From positions 1 to 64,000 of the forward strand of contig JBLNBN010000034.1 in assembly GCA_050260015.1 (NCBI GenBank): a DNA stretch of 64,000 bases, read 5' to 3'. Positions 63,301 through 64,000 of this stretch are shown one piece after another. The notes under the pieces were generated by a model, which saw only the letters and a program-made list of their open reading frames with translations, made no database searches and was not told the origin of the DNA. Position 1 is the stretch's first letter, and each line of letters opens with the position of its first letter. This stretch comes from JBLNBN01 sp050260015. Lineage in GTDB: Bacteria; Bacteroidota; Ignavibacteria; Kapaibacteriales; UBA2268. Both the position numbers and the translations under genes were made by a program.

Positions 63301-64000
63301 CGGAATAAAAGGAAAATGGAGTAATGCCAGTAGCTCTCAATAAATCGTTTACGCGTTCCATGCGCTTAGCGTCGACTACGTTCGAACAGATACGTCCCTC
63401 GAAGGTCCTGATCGAGCTTCGTTTAGTTTTTAATGGTAGTTCCGCCGGAGCGGGAGCCGACTTAAACTTTTCCAGCCAATACTTTTTGTCTTCGCCGCTC
63501 GAAGCTGAATTCTTATGCAAAGTCCATTCGGCGTAGTCTTTGAAAGTCAATTCGCTTTTATCTTCCGCGACGGAGTTGCCGCTCAGCATAGCCTCGTAGC
63601 GTTTGCGAACCTCTTCGAAGAAAATCTCCTGCGACTGCGCATCCGTTATTATATGATGGATATTAAAGAATAAGATACTCTTATCGGGATTAACCCGGAA
63701 TAAAACTATCTCGAAGAGGGGAGGAGCTTCCAGGTTGAACGCTCTGCGCGACCTTCGGGCTATCTCCTCGTCTATTCTATCCAGCTCGCAGTCGAGAATT
63801 TCAATTCGCGCGCTCAGACTCGGGAGTACGCTCTGCTTAGGTTGATCGTCGACGAGCGCAAAGCGCGTTCTCAGAATTTCATGAGCGGCTACGACCTGGT
63901 TAATTGACTTCTCGAGAATTTCGACGTCGATCCGCCCGGATACAGCGTACGCCGAGGGCATATTGTACGCCGCCGTTGCGCTGGGATCCGCGCAGACCGT
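60356..64000 (-). CDS. Nonribosomal peptide synthetase, C-A-T-TE (N-terminus outside window)
   Basis: About 1214 residues visible, open to the window edge (in-frame codons to 64000 read TVCADPSATAAYN before the internal Met at 63961). Condensation domain: HHIITDA (HHxxxDG with Gly changed to Ala). Adenylation domain: YIIFTSGSTGKPKGVEL (A3), FDASLSEVFMAF (A4), FNAYGPTETSVCASFH (A5), YRTGDIGKIDSHGNLIFIGRKDDQLKIRGFRVEPGEI (A7-A8), SSGKTDVSAL (A10). Read from these, the ten-residue code is DASTIAAVCK, eight of ten as in the GrsA phenylalanine code, so an aromatic residue is likely. Carrier FFDVGGDSIAAV (Ser attachment), thioesterase IIIGYSLGGALA, IDPPALDE, GGAGPHLSML, so this is a terminal release module. 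Confidence 0.93.
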   Translation of the reverse strand, partial: TVCADPSATAAYNMPSAYAVSGRIDVEILEKSINQVVAAHEILRTRFALVDDQPKQSVLPSLSARIEILDCELDRIDEEIARRSRRAFNLEAPPLFEIVLFRVNPDKSILFFNIHHIITDAQSQEIFFEEVRKRYEAMLSGNSVAEDKSELTFKDYAEWTLHKNSASSGEDKKYWLEKFKSAPAPAELPLKTKRSSIRTFEGRICSNVVDAKRMERVNDLLRATGITPFSFYSGLLQLLLHKYTSQCDITLGTVFSGRESHSLQQMMGFFAKTVAIRQTIDPSESLEGFLKRNQKTIHEDFSRQNYNYDELLKNLAIPLDSGRNPLFDYMVIYQKDRSASSSLGGVRVEDYRIGFDFARFDLSYHFIESDALRIELNYNAELFDSDIIGTVLSHIKRLIEEIEALLNKRIRDISLYNDILSLETASALRNTTTFGDSLTIHEMFSRVAAKNGEALALITEERTWTYGELEEDSSRLANLLVGFYQVKPGDRIGVCIDRGYDWIISLLAILKAGAVYVPLDPKSPRERNEEILKSASIGFIISSSDVYSEIARRVDIELAATCPPELNKASTDPRSPAYIIFTSGSTGKPKGVELCHRGLVSMALSQIDGFGITSTDRVLQFASPAFDASLSEVFMAFFAGAALAVIDDSKKIDPEEFERFVNNNCISAATIPPALQPLLDAGKLASLRVVISAGEIPNKEFAKRISNTAAFFNAYGPTETSVCASFHRVIPGDLKREAIPIGKPVSDSRIYILNENLEILPIGFSGEICIAGIGLSNGYINDEAQTRQRFLYVPSINDFVYRTGDIGKIDSHGNLIFIGRKDDQLKIRGFRVEPGEIKKAAEEAEGVTNSEIVVVDRPAGKEIRCYYIGDSVQPDELLGRMKMKLPGYMAPACCVKLDKFPMTSSGKTDVSALRAIEPEKGNGFASPKSKLEKEILSVFRDVLKKSYIEVTDSFFDVGGDSIAAVILSKRIGERVERKLAANDIYSLKSAREIAAHIEREGLSSSIKTFNYGAQVEAFAFPSVFGLAEEYVPLAEEMKDVALHCFEFCDEPIEFYVDKIAEIRGGKAPIIIGYSLGGALAFAVANALESSGRSVGRLCLIDPPALDEDFFQHAEENVRYLVETYAGGEAESQLRARMNDYIDYLKDNFRQEPISAQTIILISEESRKDEKIKFWQALCKKELILRGGAGPHLSMLSRPFAAKNGEILKEFLAFK

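Overview
The window looks like a chromosomal contig from a flagellated, Gram-negative member of the FCB superphylum (Bacteroidota / Chlorobiota / Ignavibacteria / Kapabacteria-like). This is inferred from several type IX secretion (T9SS) C-terminal sorting domains, OmpA/PD40 and TonB-receptor proteins, TAnnTTTG-type -7 promoter elements, and a flagellar hook / export operon. No rRNA, tRNA, CRISPR array or intact insertion sequence was recognised by eye.

Layout. 1-7.4 kb: a cobalamin riboswitch drives a T9SS-exported beta-propeller (BtuG-like by context) and a TonB receptor cut by the window edge. Two further propeller paralogues follow, and between them lie a small cysteine-rich secreted protein interrupted at a 12-C tract and a second T9SS propeller protein. 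7.5-9.5 kb: an alkyltransferase-like protein and a glutamine synthetase family enzyme. 9.6-18 kb: minus-strand flagellar operon fliG-fliH-fliI-fliJ-motE-like-fliK-flgD-TIGR02530-flgE. 18-38.4 kb: housekeeping and envelope genes (SppA, a 1494-residue surface protein, Ppx/GppA, PurM, two OmpA proteins around a sigma-54-type two-component system, PduO-type adenosyltransferase, YmdB-type phosphoesterase, aspartate-semialdehyde dehydrogenase). 38.5-43.7 kb: three small beta-barrel paralogues, an F420-reductase-like protein and GuaA.

43.8-52 kb is an accessory and defence-like island. It holds a HigB/HigA pair, a duplicated orphan HigA and a truncated HigA, a DUF559 nuclease bracketed by inverted palindromic repeats plus the remnant of a second copy, an AT-rich two-gene unit (HNH nuclease plus an AAA ATPase with a HEPN-like RNKIHH motif), a HEPN/MNT pair and a HEPN remnant. 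Three of the toxin-antitoxin-type loci share a near-identical promoter block.

52-64 kb: a TonB-like lipoprotein, membrane and secreted proteins of unknown role, and a nonribosomal peptide locus: type II thioesterase and Sfp-type phosphopantetheinyl transferase (plus strand), and a cyclic-peptide ABC exporter and an NRPS (C-A-T-TE visible, N-terminus beyond the window) on the minus strand. SPFH, Cache and DUF697 proteins lie between them.

The candidates most worth following are the riboswitch-controlled T9SS version of a BtuG/BtuB system, the HNH + AAA/HEPN-like unit, the DUF559 repeat cassette, and the poly-C contingency-type locus.
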